A DNA stretch of 52,226 nucleotides, taken from positions 1-52,226 of the forward strand of contig PEYN01000025.1 of the NCBI GenBank assembly GCA_002774355.1, given 5' to 3'. Source of the stretch: Candidatus Marinimicrobia bacterium CG08_land_8_20_14_0_20_45_22. GTDB lineage: Bacteria > Fidelibacterota > UBA2242. The position numbers were made by a program, and so were the translations under genes. The notes under the pieces are model-generated. The model was not told the origin of the DNA and ran no database searches. It was given only the letters and a program-made list of their open reading frames with translations. Shown here one piece after another: positions 19,501-28,829 of the stretch. Numbering within the stretch: position 1 is the stretch's first letter; each line of letters begins with the position of its first letter.

Positions 19501-19667
19501 TTTCTGCCCCGGAAGAGATCGGCATCGCACTGGCGGAATTTGAAGAATATCTGAAAAATGAGACTCTTGCTAATCAAGTCCAAAGTACGTATTTTCAGGG
19601 TGAATTTGAGAAGGAATTGAAAATTGGAAATCATGTAGTTCACATTTCGATCAGTCGGTTGAACTAA
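16524..19667 (+). CDS. ileS: Isoleucyl-tRNA synthetase
   Basis: A 1047-residue class I synthetase; it starts with GTG preceded by AGGAGG at 16509-16514. Order: catalytic domain with the HIGH-equivalent MGVHHAWG (54-61), zinc-type cysteine pairs (CTRCG; CPSC...CEKCG), editing CP1 insert, KMSKS-equivalent DMHKSAGN near 595, and an anticodon-binding domain with LDRWLLARL followed by a long C-terminal extension. The length and extension resemble type-2 (eukaryote-like) IleRS, which is often mupirocin-tolerant. Both signature motifs deviate from the textbook forms (HHAW for HIGH, MHKS for KMSKS). The DksA-type gene follows 18 bases downstream. Confidence 0.95.
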   Translation: MIKKVPPTVDFIALEHEMLDFWEKNRVFDKLVNQNSNADRWSFIDGPITANNPMGVHHAWGRTLKDIFHRYKAMNGFRTRYQNGFDCQGLWVEVEVEKELGFKSKRDIETYGIENFVNKCKERVRKYSKIQTEQSIRLGYWMDWDNSYYTMSDENNYTIWLFLKKCHENGWIYKGHDVMPWCTRCGAALSEHEIATEGYKEITHTSVTVRFPLMNRENEYLLVWTTTPWTLTSNTAAAVHPEIIYLKVRQGTDFYYLIEGREKEVMKGEFSIEAKITGKEMLGWKFHGPFDELPAQKNVQHVVIPWEEVTETEGTGIVHIAPGCGQEDHALGVQFNLSTIAPLDEFGNYIEGFDWLTGRNVDSITKDILKDLDQKGIKYRADAYTHRYPICWRHGTELIFRLVDEWFISMDGARQDMIDVTKKIRWIPEYGLTHELDWLKNMHDWMISKKRYWGLALPIYECPSCKHVTVIGSQEELKERAVEGWAEFEGHSPHRPWIDAVKIRCEKCGEIVSRIPDVGNPWLDAGIVPYSTLHYTTNRSYWEEWFPADFICESLPGQFRNWFYSILAMSTVLEKREPFRTILGHALVKDEQGKDMHKSAGNAIWFEEAAEKMGVDVMRWLYADHNPVNNLNFGYHIAQDFRKHIITLWNSYSFFATYAELDHFSPEKNRVEIKDLSELDRWLLARLNLLIRDARREFDNFATQKVMATIDEFLEVLSNWYIRRSRRRFWKSEDDKDKWAAYQTLYQALKGLILVLAPVIPFVTESIYQNLVRGLEPSAPESIHLDKFPVADESLIDDNLLCKIDSVVKIVEMGRAARNKANLKVRQPLQKIIVKLPKSVSPDEILLLSGQILEELNIKAVELTQNDSALFIVTIKPNFASLGVKYGKSMEEIQTAIRALNPDETYKKVESGIPIELKLSDRIITLTKDELIVERKDVEGFSGVADGEYSVGIDTRLTEDLIQEGLVRDFIRHVQTMRKEADFRVEDRIRITFSAPEEIGIALAEFEEYLKNETLANQVQSTYFQGEFEKELKIGNHVVHISISRLN

Positions 19668-19685
19668 GGATTCTGGAGACAAAAT

Positions 19686-20084
19686 ATGCAGGAGAATGTA
19701 AAAGTGAACAAATGGGGTCAAGAAGACCTCGATTATTTTAAAGCGTTGATTCTGAGAAAACGGGAAGAAACGATCAAGGAAATAAAACGGCTGGAATCTA
19801 CTACGGTCAATGATAATACGCGGCAGGACAGCACAACGCTTGACTCGACCTATTCATATCATATGGCGGATGTCGGGACCGACTCGGATGAACGCGAAAA
19901 AGCCTTTCTCTGGCTCTCTCGCGCAAACAAGTATCTGACCTATTTGAATCAGGCGTTGGAACGCATCAAAAACGGCGAGTACGGCGTCTGTATTGAATGT
20001 GGCGAATTGATCCCGAAGGAACGTCTCGAGGAAGTTCCTCACACTCAGCACTGCGTCAAATGCAAAAATAAACCCAAGGGTTAA
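19686..20084 (+). CDS. DksA/TraR family zinc-finger protein
   Basis: A 132-residue protein with an N-terminal coiled-coil hairpin (about residues 10-95) and a C-terminal C4 zinc finger, CIECG...CVKCK (about 102-128). The family binds the RNA polymerase secondary channel and tunes transcription, often with ppGpp. The finger retains all four cysteines. The placement after ileS and before rluD resembles the common ileS-dksA-lspA-rluD order, but lspA is missing here. It may be co-transcribed with ileS. Confidence 0.9.
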   Translation: MQENVKVNKWGQEDLDYFKALILRKREETIKEIKRLESTTVNDNTRQDSTTLDSTYSYHMADVGTDSDEREKAFLWLSRANKYLTYLNQALERIKNGEYGVCIECGELIPKERLEEVPHTQHCVKCKNKPKG

Positions 20085-20496
20085 TACCGGCTCGCATCCT
20101 CTCGCCTGAAAATACCTTTATTTAACCATTAATGAACACTCATAAACGCAAATTCCGAAGTTACGGGATTCTCAATAAAATCGAGATTATTAGCGTCCAT
20201 TCACAGTTTCTTCAAAGGATCTCTAAGGTCCGGGACTTTCTTAGACCGATTTGCCAGTATGTAGGTTTCATTAAAAAATTTCAGTGGACAATCACACCGT
20301 TTTTATTTACCTTATTTCTGAATGAAGAGGTTAATTCGGAAATCGAAACACCCAAAAACAAGAGTTAACAATCAGACAATCACGCTCAGAACAGGCTTAT
20401 CATAGCGGTAAGACGAATGATCATGTTCTTGGAACCAAGTCATTTTTTCAAAAGAAAGATCAGGACTCAGACATATCAAGAAATGTATCGAATCAG
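20085..20496 (+). other. Gap where lspA would be expected
   Basis: 412 bases between the DksA-type gene and rluD. The only frame of note (20132-20368, 78 codons) has no ribosome site, no membrane segments and no resemblance to signal peptidase II, so I do not call it a gene. The gap is too short for intact lspA (about 450-500 bases). I see no tRNA or clear terminator. Confidence 0.5.
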
Positions 20497-21447
20497 TTGC
20501 GGACGTTTGTTGTTGCACAGGAATCAGATACGCGACTGGACATTTTTCTTTCCGATCGTATCCAAACGTTAAGCCGGTCGAAGATTTCCAACTTAATTCG
20601 CACCGGTTTGGTGACGGTCAATCGGGCAACTGTAAAGTCGGGCTATTCATTGCGAGGCGGCGATGAAATCAACGTCGTCCTCCCAACACCCGAACCGAGT
20701 GAAATTCCACCGGAAAATATCCCAATCCGAGTTTTATATGAAGACGAATATTTTATCGCAGTTGATAAAGCGCCGGGAATGGTTGTTCATCCTGGAGCCG
20801 GCGTTTTTCTGGGAACGCTAACCGGCGCGCTCCGGAATTATACGGATCGCCTAAGCATGGTAAATGGTCCTCTGAAGCCCGGATTAGTACACCGGTTAGA
20901 TAAAGACACGAGCGGTGTCATTATTGCCGCCAAAAGCGATGAATCATACTGGAAAATTGCACGACTGTTTGCTGACAGGGAAATCTACAAAGAATACCGT
21001 GCGCTGGTTTGGGGAACACCTGAACCGCATATCGGTTTGATCGACGCGCCGATCGGAAGAAGTCAGAATAACCGGAAAAAATTTACCGTGACGCAATCGG
21101 GAAGAAATGCGCGGACGCGTTATGAAATCTTGCAAGATTTCGATATCATGTCGTTTCTTCAAGTGATTTTGGAAACCGGACGCACTCACCAGATCCGCGT
21201 CCATTTCGCACACGTCGGTCACCCAGTCGTCGGCGATCCGATCTACGGCGGCGGCATTAAATATCTGCTCCGCCACACGAAAGCAGAAAACGATCTGGGA
21301 AACCGCGTAATGACTTTAGTCCAACGCCAAATGCTCCACGCGCACCGGATTCGGTTTATCCACCCAATAACTGGCGTGGAAATCGAAATCGTGGCGCCGA
21401 TTCCCGAAGATTTTATAGCCATTGAAAAAGTATTGTCGAAAAAATGA
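20497..21447 (+). CDS. rluD: RluD-type 23S rRNA pseudouridine synthase
   Basis: A 316-residue protein with an N-terminal S4 RNA-binding domain (about 1-60; RLDIFLSDRI...SRSKISNLIRTGLVTVN) and a RluA-type catalytic domain with HRLDKDTSG near 132-140, where the first Asp is the catalytic residue. GRTHQIRVHFAHVGHPVVGD is the second family mark. No ATG is available upstream in frame before a long gap. The TTG at 20497 places the S4 domain start exactly where relatives begin, so I use it. It modifies helix 69 uridines in the classical case. The last four bases overlap the recombinase start (ATGA). Confidence 0.9.
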   Translation: MRTFVVAQESDTRLDIFLSDRIQTLSRSKISNLIRTGLVTVNRATVKSGYSLRGGDEINVVLPTPEPSEIPPENIPIRVLYEDEYFIAVDKAPGMVVHPGAGVFLGTLTGALRNYTDRLSMVNGPLKPGLVHRLDKDTSGVIIAAKSDESYWKIARLFADREIYKEYRALVWGTPEPHIGLIDAPIGRSQNNRKKFTVTQSGRNARTRYEILQDFDIMSFLQVILETGRTHQIRVHFAHVGHPVVGDPIYGGGIKYLLRHTKAENDLGNRVMTLVQRQMLHAHRIRFIHPITGVEIEIVAPIPEDFIAIEKVLSKK

Positions 21448-22361
21448 GCGAAGAATTGACGACTCAGGAATTGCTATCGCGGTTCACCCGCTATCTTAAA
21501 CAGGAACGCGGTTATTCGGCACACACGATTGAAGCCTACGAATGCGATATCAATCAGTTTTTTCTGTTTTTTGCCGAATATTCAAACACAGTCCCGATTC
21601 AAATCAATGACATTGGGAAAATCGCAGTTCGTCATTATCTCGGAATGCTTTCGGAAGCGGGTCTGGAAATGACGTCTATATCACGCAAGCTGGCATCTCT
21701 CAAGTCGTTTTTCAAATTTTTAACGATCCAAAAAATTATTCCGAGAAATCCGGCTTCTATGGTCAAATCACCAAAGACGAAAAAACGTCTGCCCATCGTC
21801 ATTTCCGAAGAGCAGATCACCCGCGTGATGGAAATCCCGGATTCCGATACGTTCATCGGGCAACGCAACCGCGCAATTATGGAACTATTTTACAGTAGCG
21901 GTATCCGTCTGAACGAATTGCTGTCGCTCAACATCGGTGACATCAATTTTTATAACCTAACGATCCGCGTTTTAGGAAAAGGTTCCAAGGAGCGAATCGT
22001 TCCGTTCACAAAACGCGCAAATAACGCACTGGAATCGTATCTGAAATTCCGGAAAGAAGAGTTTGGAGACCTGAAGTTGGAAAGTCCGCTGTTCATCAGC
22101 AGTCTTAGCAGACGGATTTCAAGACCCTGGGTTCAGAAGATCGTCACCGCGCTTCTCAAATCAGTTTCCGAGCAGGATCATCTTAGTCCGCATACATTGC
22201 GGCATTCGTTCGCATCGCATCTGCTCGACAAAGGCGCGGATTTGAATGCCGTGAAAGATATGCTTGGGCATAGCAGTCTCAGCACGACACAACTTTATAC
22301 GCACATTCAAATTGGAAAACTTAAGGAAGTCTACAAACAGGCTCATCCGCATGGTGAATAA
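21444..22361 (+). CDS. XerC/XerD tyrosine recombinase
   Basis: A 305-residue site-specific recombinase of full length. The N-terminal SAM-like core-binding domain spans 1-100. The catalytic domain has SGIRLNELLSL (Arg near 153), GKGSKERIVP (Lys), HTLRHSFASHLL (His and Arg near 250-253), LGHSSLSTTQLYTHI (His and nucleophile Tyr near 275-285). It acts with a partner at dif to resolve chromosome dimers. XerC versus XerD cannot be told without alignment. Translationally coupled to rluD by a 4-base overlap. Confidence 0.93.
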   Translation: MSEELTTQELLSRFTRYLKQERGYSAHTIEAYECDINQFFLFFAEYSNTVPIQINDIGKIAVRHYLGMLSEAGLEMTSISRKLASLKSFFKFLTIQKIIPRNPASMVKSPKTKKRLPIVISEEQITRVMEIPDSDTFIGQRNRAIMELFYSSGIRLNELLSLNIGDINFYNLTIRVLGKGSKERIVPFTKRANNALESYLKFRKEEFGDLKLESPLFISSLSRRISRPWVQKIVTALLKSVSEQDHLSPHTLRHSFASHLLDKGADLNAVKDMLGHSSLSTTQLYTHIQIGKLKEVYKQAHPHGE

Positions 22362-22384
22362 TCAATAAAAGAAGGAGTATTTTT

Positions 22385-22672
22385 ATGAACATCGAACTGA
22401 CATCGAGACACTATGAACCTTCTGACCGCGTGAAGGAACACGTCAACAAAGAACTCACTAACCTCAGTGAATTCGAGAATCTGATTTCCAAATGCAAGGT
22501 CATTCTTGAAAAAACCAAAGACGGAGAAACGATTACGCTCACACTTCATGTTTCGGGCAAGGACATGATCTCTACGGAATGCACTGATGACATGGTGAAG
22601 TCAATCGACTCCGCCGTAGAAAAAATGGGGCGGCAGTTACGTAAATTCAAAGATAAAAGGATTTCCCATTGA
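22385..22672 (+). CDS. hpf: Short ribosome hibernation-promoting factor
   Basis: A 95-residue HPF/RaiA (S30AE) domain protein: MNIELTSRHYEPSDRVKEHV at the start and a C-terminal basic helix. It lacks the C-terminal dimerisation domain of long HPF, so it is the short form. It binds the 30S subunit in the resting state. GAAGGAG lies 8 bases before the ATG. Its stop codon shares the A with the ATG of hprK, giving tight coupling. Confidence 0.92.
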   Translation: MNIELTSRHYEPSDRVKEHVNKELTNLSEFENLISKCKVILEKTKDGETITLTLHVSGKDMISTECTDDMVKSIDSAVEKMGRQLRKFKDKRISH

Positions 22673-23652
22673 TGGAAAACTATTTGACAGTCGAAAATCT
22701 TTTCAAAGATAATCGCAAGAAACTGCGACTTAGCCGGATTAACGACGGCGTAGGTCAGGAACGGTTGATCAAATCGTCGAAAATGAATCGACCGGGACTC
22801 GAGCTTTCCGGATTCTGGGATTATTTCGACAAAGCCCGCATTCAGTTATTCGGAATGAAGGAGAAAAAATATCTCGATACTCTCTCCGAAGATGGACGTA
22901 TCTCCATTTTTACTAAACTGTTTTCAACGGAAATTCCAGCCGCGATTTTCGCGCACGGTACAAAACCGTTTCCGGAAGCGATTTCTTTCGCCAACACACA
23001 TAATATCTCGCTAATGTCCACACCGCTGACAACCAGCCACATCGTTTCACAGATGATGGATTATTTGGACTGGCATCTGGCGCCAACGACAGTCATTCAT
23101 GGTTCTCTGGTCGATGTCTATGGCGTCGGTATTCTGTTTACGGGACGAAGCGGGATCGGAAAGAGTGAGATCACACTCGATCTTGTCGAGCGAGGACAGC
23201 GGCTCGTTGCTGACGACCTTGTCAAGATCATTCGCCGCGCCGACAACGTCATCATTGGAACTGGATTAGAAAACCATGAACATTTGCTCGAAATCCGCGG
23301 ATTGGGAATCGTTGATGTGAAGAGCGTATTCGGAATCCGTGCGATTCGCCAACAGAAGCGCATCGAAGTGCTCGTCGAACTTCTGGACTGGGATGAGAAC
23401 ATGGCTTATGAACGAGTCGGAGCGACACAGAAAAGCACGAAAATTCTGGGCGTTGCGGCGTCATACATTAAACTACCAATTTATCCCGGAAAAAATATCA
23501 CCGTCATCGCAGAAGTCATCGCCCTCAACCACATTCTAAATTTCATGGGCAAAAACGCCGCAAAGGAATTTCAGAAGAAACTGTTGGCGACCATTCGGAA
23601 AAAGACCCAGCAAAACGATCTCGAATCTTACCTAAAAAAGGATTATGAATAA
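22672..23652 (+). CDS. hprK: HPr kinase/phosphorylase
   Basis: A 326-residue protein when started at ATG 22672, which overlaps the hpf stop by one base; a TTG three bases earlier is less likely. N-terminal domain about 1-130, then a C-terminal kinase domain with the P-loop GRSGIGKSE near 158-166, the DDLVKI segment, and the HprK signature LEIRGLGIVDVKSVFG near 205. It phosphorylates and dephosphorylates Ser46 of HPr to link sugar supply to metabolism. No ptsH lies in this window. The hpf-hprK pairing is a known conserved arrangement in Gram-negative bacteria. Confidence 0.93.
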   Translation: MENYLTVENLFKDNRKKLRLSRINDGVGQERLIKSSKMNRPGLELSGFWDYFDKARIQLFGMKEKKYLDTLSEDGRISIFTKLFSTEIPAAIFAHGTKPFPEAISFANTHNISLMSTPLTTSHIVSQMMDYLDWHLAPTTVIHGSLVDVYGVGILFTGRSGIGKSEITLDLVERGQRLVADDLVKIIRRADNVIIGTGLENHEHLLEIRGLGIVDVKSVFGIRAIRQQKRIEVLVELLDWDENMAYERVGATQKSTKILGVAASYIKLPIYPGKNITVIAEVIALNHILNFMGKNAAKEFQKKLLATIRKKTQQNDLESYLKKDYE

Positions 23653-23667
23653 ACGGAGAAACTCGAA

Positions 23668-24642
23668 ATGAGAGCCATCATTCCGGCGGCAGGCGTCGGC
23701 GAACGACTCAGACCGCTGACATTGACCAAACCAAAAGTTCTGTTGCCTGTCGCCGACAAACCAATTCTCGGTCATATTTATGATCGGATCATCTTGTCCG
23801 GAATCCGGGACGCAACTGTTATCGTCGGCTACAAATCCCAACAGGTGATCGATTACTCGAAGTCGAACTTCGATCTGAACTTCCGATTCATCCACCAAAC
23901 CGAACGGCGTGGCTTAGGTCATGCGGTTGGCTTGGGACTTGAAAACATCGATGAACCGGTTTTAATTTTGCTCGGCGATACAATTCTTGATTTGAATTTC
24001 TCCGAATTCACTAAAAGTAGAGAGAATGTCATCGGCGTCATGAAAGTCGACGATCCTCGACGGTTTGGCATGGTTGAACTCAAAGACGGATGGATAACCC
24101 GACTTGTCGAAAAGCCAAAGAAATTTGACGGCGATCTCGCCATTGCCGGGATTTACCTCATTCAAAATCAATCCAAGCTGAAGAGCGCTGTTGATCAGAT
24201 CATTGCGGAAAATATCACGACCAAAGGCGAGTTTCAACTAACGGACGCTCTCCAGATGATGCTTTCTCGCGGAGAGAAAATTAAAACCGAAATGATCGCG
24301 GCATGTCATGATTGTGGCACGCGGGAAACATTGCTAAAAGCCAACCGCATTCTGCTCGCAAACCTTAAACAAAATGGAAGACAATACCCGGACACGACGA
24401 TCATTCCCCCGGTTTACATTCATCCGGATGCGATCATTCGCGAATCAACTATCGGTCCATACGTCAGCATCGGCGCCGGAGCGGAATTGACTCGAACAGT
24501 CGTTACCGATTCAATCGTTTCCGAAAAAGCCATTTTGCAAGACGCAATTTTGAATAACAGCCTCATCGGCGCGAACGCCGAAGTCAAGGGCGCCAGCGGA
24601 GTTTTTGATCTGGGCGACTTTTCTCGACAGAATTTGAGTTGA
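23668..24642 (+). CDS. Sugar-1-phosphate nucleotidyltransferase with left-handed beta-helix
   Basis: A 324-residue protein. Residues 1-235 are an NTP-transferase (GT-A-like) domain with the activation loop GVGERLRPLTLTKPKVLLPV at 9-28, and residues 255-320 contain hexapeptide-type repeats (IRESTIGPYVSIGAGAE). It resembles glucose-1-phosphate thymidylyl- or mannose-1-phosphate guanylyltransferases that make activated sugars for surface glycans; the exact sugar and nucleotide are unclear. It follows hprK by 15 bases on the same strand. Confidence 0.87.
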   Translation: MRAIIPAAGVGERLRPLTLTKPKVLLPVADKPILGHIYDRIILSGIRDATVIVGYKSQQVIDYSKSNFDLNFRFIHQTERRGLGHAVGLGLENIDEPVLILLGDTILDLNFSEFTKSRENVIGVMKVDDPRRFGMVELKDGWITRLVEKPKKFDGDLAIAGIYLIQNQSKLKSAVDQIIAENITTKGEFQLTDALQMMLSRGEKIKTEMIAACHDCGTRETLLKANRILLANLKQNGRQYPDTTIIPPVYIHPDAIIRESTIGPYVSIGAGAELTRTVVTDSIVSEKAILQDAILNNSLIGANAEVKGASGVFDLGDFSRQNLS

Positions 24643-24694
24643 TTTTATAATCGATGTTGATTAGTTTTACAAGATTTTTTTAAAAAGGAGTTAT

Positions 24695-25855
24695 ATGAAA
24701 AAATATTTATTTACATCTGAATCCGTAACCGAAGGACATCCCGATAAAGTCTGCGATCAGGTTTCTGACGCAATTCTCGATGCTCTAATTGTAAAAGACC
24801 CAGAAAGCCGCGTCGCTTGTGAAACGCTCACGACGACAGGTTTGGTCATGGTTGCCGGCGAAATTTCCACGAAAATTTGGGTCGATATTCCCACCGTCGT
24901 CCGGCAAACGCTCGAAAAGATCGGCTACACCGATCCGCATTTCGGGCTCGATTGTCGGAGCTGCTCGGTCATCACCGCAATTCATGAACAAAGCGAGAAT
25001 ATCGCACTGGGCGTAAATGAAACAGAAAACCACGAGCAGGGCGCCGGAGATCAAGGCTTGATGTTTGGTTATGCGTGCGATGAAACACCGGAATTGATGC
25101 CATTGCCGATCAGCCTCGCCAATAAAATCACCATGCGTCTCGCGGAAGTTCGGAAAAAAGGCATCCTGAACTGGGTGCGCCCGGACGGAAAATCGCAAGT
25201 AACTGTAGAATATATCGACGGCGTACCTCAACGCGTTACCAGCGTCGTCGTTGCCGTTCATCACAATCCGGAAGTCTCGCACGAGAAGATCGTTGCCGAC
25301 GTCCGTAAGTATGTCATCCAGCCGGTTTGTCAAGAATATTTGACTCCTGAAACGAAATATTACATCAACGCGACCGGTATTTTCACAGTCGGCGGACCGG
25401 AAGCGGATACCGGCGTAACCGGACGCAAGATTATCGTCGATACCTACGGCGGAATGGGTCGTCACGGCGGCGGTGCATTTTCCGGAAAAGATCCATCAAA
25501 AGTCGATCGATCCGCATCGTATATGGCGCGTTACGTCGCCAAGAATATCGTCGCTTCGGGGTTGGCTTCCCGCTGTGAAGTTCAATTGGCATATTCGATC
25601 GGCGTCGCCGATCCGGTTTCGGTTCGTGTCGATACGTTTGGAACCGGAAAAGTTGATGATGACGAAATCGCGACAGCGATTTGGAAAGTCTTTCCGCTCA
25701 AACCGGCGCAGATCATCAAACATTTGAATTTAAAACGCCCGATTTACATGAAAACAGCGGCTTATGGTCACTTCGGCCGCGAAGACGATGATTTTACATG
25801 GGAAAAGAAGGATAAAGCTGAAGAATTGAAAAATTATTTTGGAGATAAAAAATGA
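24695..25855 (+). CDS. metK: S-adenosylmethionine synthetase
   Basis: A 386-residue MAT of normal length. Signatures are [16 protein letters not shown] at 7-22, [12 protein letters not shown] near 115-126 and [16 protein letters not shown] near 260-275. It makes SAM from methionine and ATP. AAAAAGGAG precedes the ATG. Only 52 bases separate it from the upstream gene, too little for a SAM riboswitch. Its last four bases overlap ahcY, so supply and recycling of SAM are made together. Confidence 0.97.
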   Translation: MKKYLFTSESVTEGHPDKVCDQVSDAILDALIVKDPESRVACETLTTTGLVMVAGEISTKIWVDIPTVVRQTLEKIGYTDPHFGLDCRSCSVITAIHEQSENIALGVNETENHEQGAGDQGLMFGYACDETPELMPLPISLANKITMRLAEVRKKGILNWVRPDGKSQVTVEYIDGVPQRVTSVVVAVHHNPEVSHEKIVADVRKYVIQPVCQEYLTPETKYYINATGIFTVGGPEADTGVTGRKIIVDTYGGMGRHGGGAFSGKDPSKVDRSASYMARYVAKNIVASGLASRCEVQLAYSIGVADPVSVRVDTFGTGKVDDDEIATAIWKVFPLKPAQIIKHLNLKRPIYMKTAAYGHFGREDDDFTWEKKDKAEELKNYFGDKK

Positions 25856-27105
25856 TTGGAAAGATCAAAGACATTAAGCTCGCCGACGCTGGGCGGCTGA
25901 AAATTGAATGGGCAGAAGCGCACATGCCTGTTTTAATGGCGCTGAAAAAAAAATACATCGAAACGAAACCGCTCGCCGGGATGCGCATCAGCGGTTGTCT
26001 GCACGTCACCAAAGAAACGGCGGTCTTAATAAAAACACTCATCGCCGCAGGAGCGGAGGTAGCCTGGAGCGGTTGCAATCCATTAAGCACTCAGGACGAT
26101 GTCGCCGCGGCTCTTTATGCCGATGGCGTTCCGATCTGGGCATGGCGCGGATTAAACACCGAAGAATTTTACTGGTGTATCGAGCAAACTCTTCAACAAA
26201 AACCAACGGCAACGCTTGATGACGGCGCCGACCTCGTTTTTACGATCCACAACAAACACCCTGAATTAGCCAAACAGGTGCTGGGCGGCTCGGAAGAAAC
26301 GACCACCGGCGTGCATCGTCTCAGAGCAATGGGTAACGCCGGGAAACTTCTCTATCCGATCGTCGCTGTCAACGATGCCGAAACGAAGTGGGATTTCGAT
26401 AACGTGTATGGAACCGGTCAATCGTCTATCGATGGAATTCTTCGGGCAACTTCCATTTTACTCGCCGGAAAGACATTCGTAGTCGCCGGCTACGGACATT
26501 GCGGCAAGGGCGTCGCTATGCGCGCTAAAGGGATGGGCGCAGATGTAATCGCAACCGAAGTCAAACCGACCGCCGCCTTGAAGTCAATTCTCGATGGTGT
26601 TCGCGTAATGAAGATGGACGAAGCCGCCAAGATCGGAGACATTTTCATCACCGCCACCGGTATGAAAGAAGTAATCGTCAAACGGCATTTCGAGGCAATG
26701 AAAGACGGCGCAATCGTTTGCAATACCGGGCATTACGACTGTGAACTTGATTTGAAAGAACTCGAAACGATAACGGTTTCCAAGAACGAAGTTCGTCCGA
26801 ATTGCGTTCAATATACTCTGAAAAACGGAAAACGTATTTTCGTTCTTGCCGAAGGGCGTTTAGTCAACCTCGCCGCCGCCGAAGGGCATCCGTCCGAAGT
26901 CATGGATATGTCGTTCGCCAACCAGTTTATGGCGGTGTTATTTATCGCCCAAAAGGGCGCCCATCTGGAAAAGAAAGTGTACGACATTACCGAGGAGCAG
27001 GATCAGGAAATCGCCCAACTGAAATTGGAAACAATGAGTGTTTCCATCGACAAACTGACCGAATCACAGATTCGTTATCAGACCGCGTACAACGAAGGAA
27101 CCTGA
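25852..27105 (+). CDS. ahcY: Adenosylhomocysteinase
   Basis: A 417-residue SAH hydrolase. It shows the N-terminal [17 protein letters not shown] start, the NAD-binding [18 protein letters not shown] segment near 212-229 and the C-terminal ending [10 protein letters not shown]. It converts S-adenosylhomocysteine to adenosine and homocysteine, relieving product inhibition of methyltransferases. It lacks the roughly 40-residue insert found in plant and some bacterial forms, so it is the short type. It overlaps metK by four bases. Confidence 0.96.
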   Translation: MIGKIKDIKLADAGRLKIEWAEAHMPVLMALKKKYIETKPLAGMRISGCLHVTKETAVLIKTLIAAGAEVAWSGCNPLSTQDDVAAALYADGVPIWAWRGLNTEEFYWCIEQTLQQKPTATLDDGADLVFTIHNKHPELAKQVLGGSEETTTGVHRLRAMGNAGKLLYPIVAVNDAETKWDFDNVYGTGQSSIDGILRATSILLAGKTFVVAGYGHCGKGVAMRAKGMGADVIATEVKPTAALKSILDGVRVMKMDEAAKIGDIFITATGMKEVIVKRHFEAMKDGAIVCNTGHYDCELDLKELETITVSKNEVRPNCVQYTLKNGKRIFVLAEGRLVNLAAAEGHPSEVMDMSFANQFMAVLFIAQKGAHLEKKVYDITEEQDQEIAQLKLETMSVSIDKLTESQIRYQTAYNEGT

Positions 27106-27114
27106 GTATTCCGG

Positions 27115-27150
27115 CTTCTCAGAAGGGAATTTCCCATAGGAATTGAGAAG
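27115..27150 (+). promoter_or_regulatory. Inverted repeat enclosing the ribosome site of the first lipoprotein gene
   Basis: CTTCTCA (27115-27121) can pair with TGAGAAG (27144-27150). The loop contains the palindrome GGGAATTTCCC and the AGGA ribosome site, and the right arm ends at the GTG start. It could modulate translation of the downstream gene or be a weak terminator for ahcY. Confidence 0.35.
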
Positions 27151-28829
27151 TGAAAAAAGTCTTACTCTATCTGAATATCCTCGCTCTCTGCGGGATATGG
27201 AGTTGTGAGTTTGACTTTCCTACTCTGCCAAAACTTCCCGGAAAATGGGACTCCAAGGTCATTATTCCCGCGTTAAATCAGTCTTATAGCGTTTCAGATC
27301 TGATTTACAATTCCTCGAAGAATTTTGGGAATCCAATTTTCGCTGACACCTCCGGAAATCTGTTTCACTTTGCAGTCGATTCGTTTCCAAACGCTATCTC
27401 CATGGCGGACAGTTTTTGGACATTGCCTTCATCCGAAGACTCCTCGGCAATCGAGATGTCCAAACACGTCCGGATCAATCCGAATCAAAGCATCAAGACG
27501 TTTCAGTTCTCGATTCGCCATAAAACCGACGACTCAAAAGCCCTGATTAAAACCGGTTTAATCGACAATCAAAGCGGCGCGGATGTCAATCGTTTGTTTC
27601 TATCTGTTTCGCTCAGCGATACATTTCCAAACGACGTTCGCGTAATTGTTGCTTGCAGAAATTTTGAAAATGCCGCAGACGGAACAATGCTTCGAGATAC
27701 TTTAACGCTGGCGGTCGATTCCCTTTTCCAAGAAACCGAGATCGATGTTTCAAGCGATTCGCTTGTCAGAATAAGCAATCATTCAACCATCGATTCTCTT
27801 CAATTCGACGTCACGGTCGAAGTTCAGGGAACGCTCATAGTACCCGTTTCTTCGCTGAGTCAACATCTTTCGGTGAAAATTGGAATCTCGCCGATCCATT
27901 TGGATAATTTCTACGGAACTGTTTTTGCCACCGGACAACACGCCACGCAACTTTTCTATAACAGTCCTGCAGGCGCTGAAGATATCATATTCGATTCGAC
28001 GAGCGTTCGACTCATTATCGATGATCCGAGAAACGATTTCACTCAAATCCAAACAACGATTACGGGCGAAAAATTCGGAGAACCCGACTCTTCGCTGGAC
28101 TCGGTTTTCACGTTGAGTGCCGATACATTTTACGTACAAATTTCAGACGTGATTTCTAATCTACCCGATAGCGTTCGATTCCGCGTTAAAGCTTCCCTGC
28201 CAAACGGCTGGTTCAACGCCGGACAGGTTCTGAACCAGAACATCCTAGTCAAATATGAAATTTCGGCGCCGCTGATTTTTACATTACCGCCGGTTGTTTT
28301 CCTCGCCGCCGCCGATCCGACGACGTTTTTCATCACCGACAGTTCGACTCGCTCAAATATCACTAAAGCGCAAAACGGCGCGGAAATGGACATTTTCATC
28401 GAAAACCGATCACCATTTCATGGGAACTTATTCATTCTGATTGGAAACTTTCCGTTCTTCCCGACAGACTCTACGCAAACCAAGGCAGGTTTTAGTTGGG
28501 AAAACAACTCGTGGTTTCACTTCGGAACCGACACGCAGATCGTCATGGTTGATACGTTGGCAGCTATGGGATTTACGGAAGCGACTTATAAGGACGGCGA
28601 ATTGGTTCGAGCCGGCAAATCTTCGCAGGTTTATTTATCAAGCCCGACCGCCATTGCATTGATGGAAGATTCCTGTTACATCGAGCCTATTTTTCAGTTC
28701 ATCAATTCAGAATCTGTTAAAACCGGATTGAAAAATAATCAGTCGATTCACCTAAAGACCTATTTGAATTTGCTTTTCGACCCTGTCGCAATTTCGCGGT
28801 CATGGAAGGACACGGCAAACACGGAATGA
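27150..28829 (+). CDS. Lipoprotein of the paired lipoprotein/barrel system, copy 1
   Basis: A 559-residue exported protein of unknown function. The GTG start is followed by a lipoprotein signal with a probable lipid-anchored Cys at residue 19 (GIWSC). The mature part is beta-rich, with many DSTS/DTFY-type Ser/Thr/Asp strands, and has no catalytic motif I can recognise. It shares the layout of the lipoprotein at 30277: a Cys then F/P-rich linker, LP.LP/P..PDMPKF, and an opening beta domain. It overlaps the next gene, an outer-membrane barrel protein, by four bases. The two probably form a lipoprotein-barrel complex at the outer membrane; this is inference from coupling and duplication. Confidence 0.7.
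   Translation: MKKVLLYLNILALCGIWSCEFDFPTLPKLPGKWDSKVIIPALNQSYSVSDLIYNSSKNFGNPIFADTSGNLFHFAVDSFPNAISMADSFWTLPSSEDSSAIEMSKHVRINPNQSIKTFQFSIRHKTDDSKALIKTGLIDNQSGADVNRLFLSVSLSDTFPNDVRVIVACRNFENAADGTMLRDTLTLAVDSLFQETEIDVSSDSLVRISNHSTIDSLQFDVTVEVQGTLIVPVSSLSQHLSVKIGISPIHLDNFYGTVFATGQHATQLFYNSPAGAEDIIFDSTSVRLIIDDPRNDFTQIQTTITGEKFGEPDSSLDSVFTLSADTFYVQISDVISNLPDSVRFRVKASLPNGWFNAGQVLNQNILVKYEISAPLIFTLPPVVFLAAADPTTFFITDSSTRSNITKAQNGAEMDIFIENRSPFHGNLFILIGNFPFFPTDSTQTKAGFSWENNSWFHFGTDTQIVMVDTLAAMGFTEATYKDGELVRAGKSSQVYLSSPTAIALMEDSCYIEPIFQFINSESVKTGLKNNQSIHLKTYLNLLFDPVAISRSWKDTANTE

Noticed and set aside
20132-20368. 78-codon open frame between the DksA-type gene and rluD
   Set aside because: No ribosome site, no hydrophobic segments and no resemblance to lspA or another family.
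24643-24694. SAM riboswitch upstream of metK
   Set aside because: Only 52 bases are available, too short for known SAM riboswitch classes, and no pairing pattern is seen.
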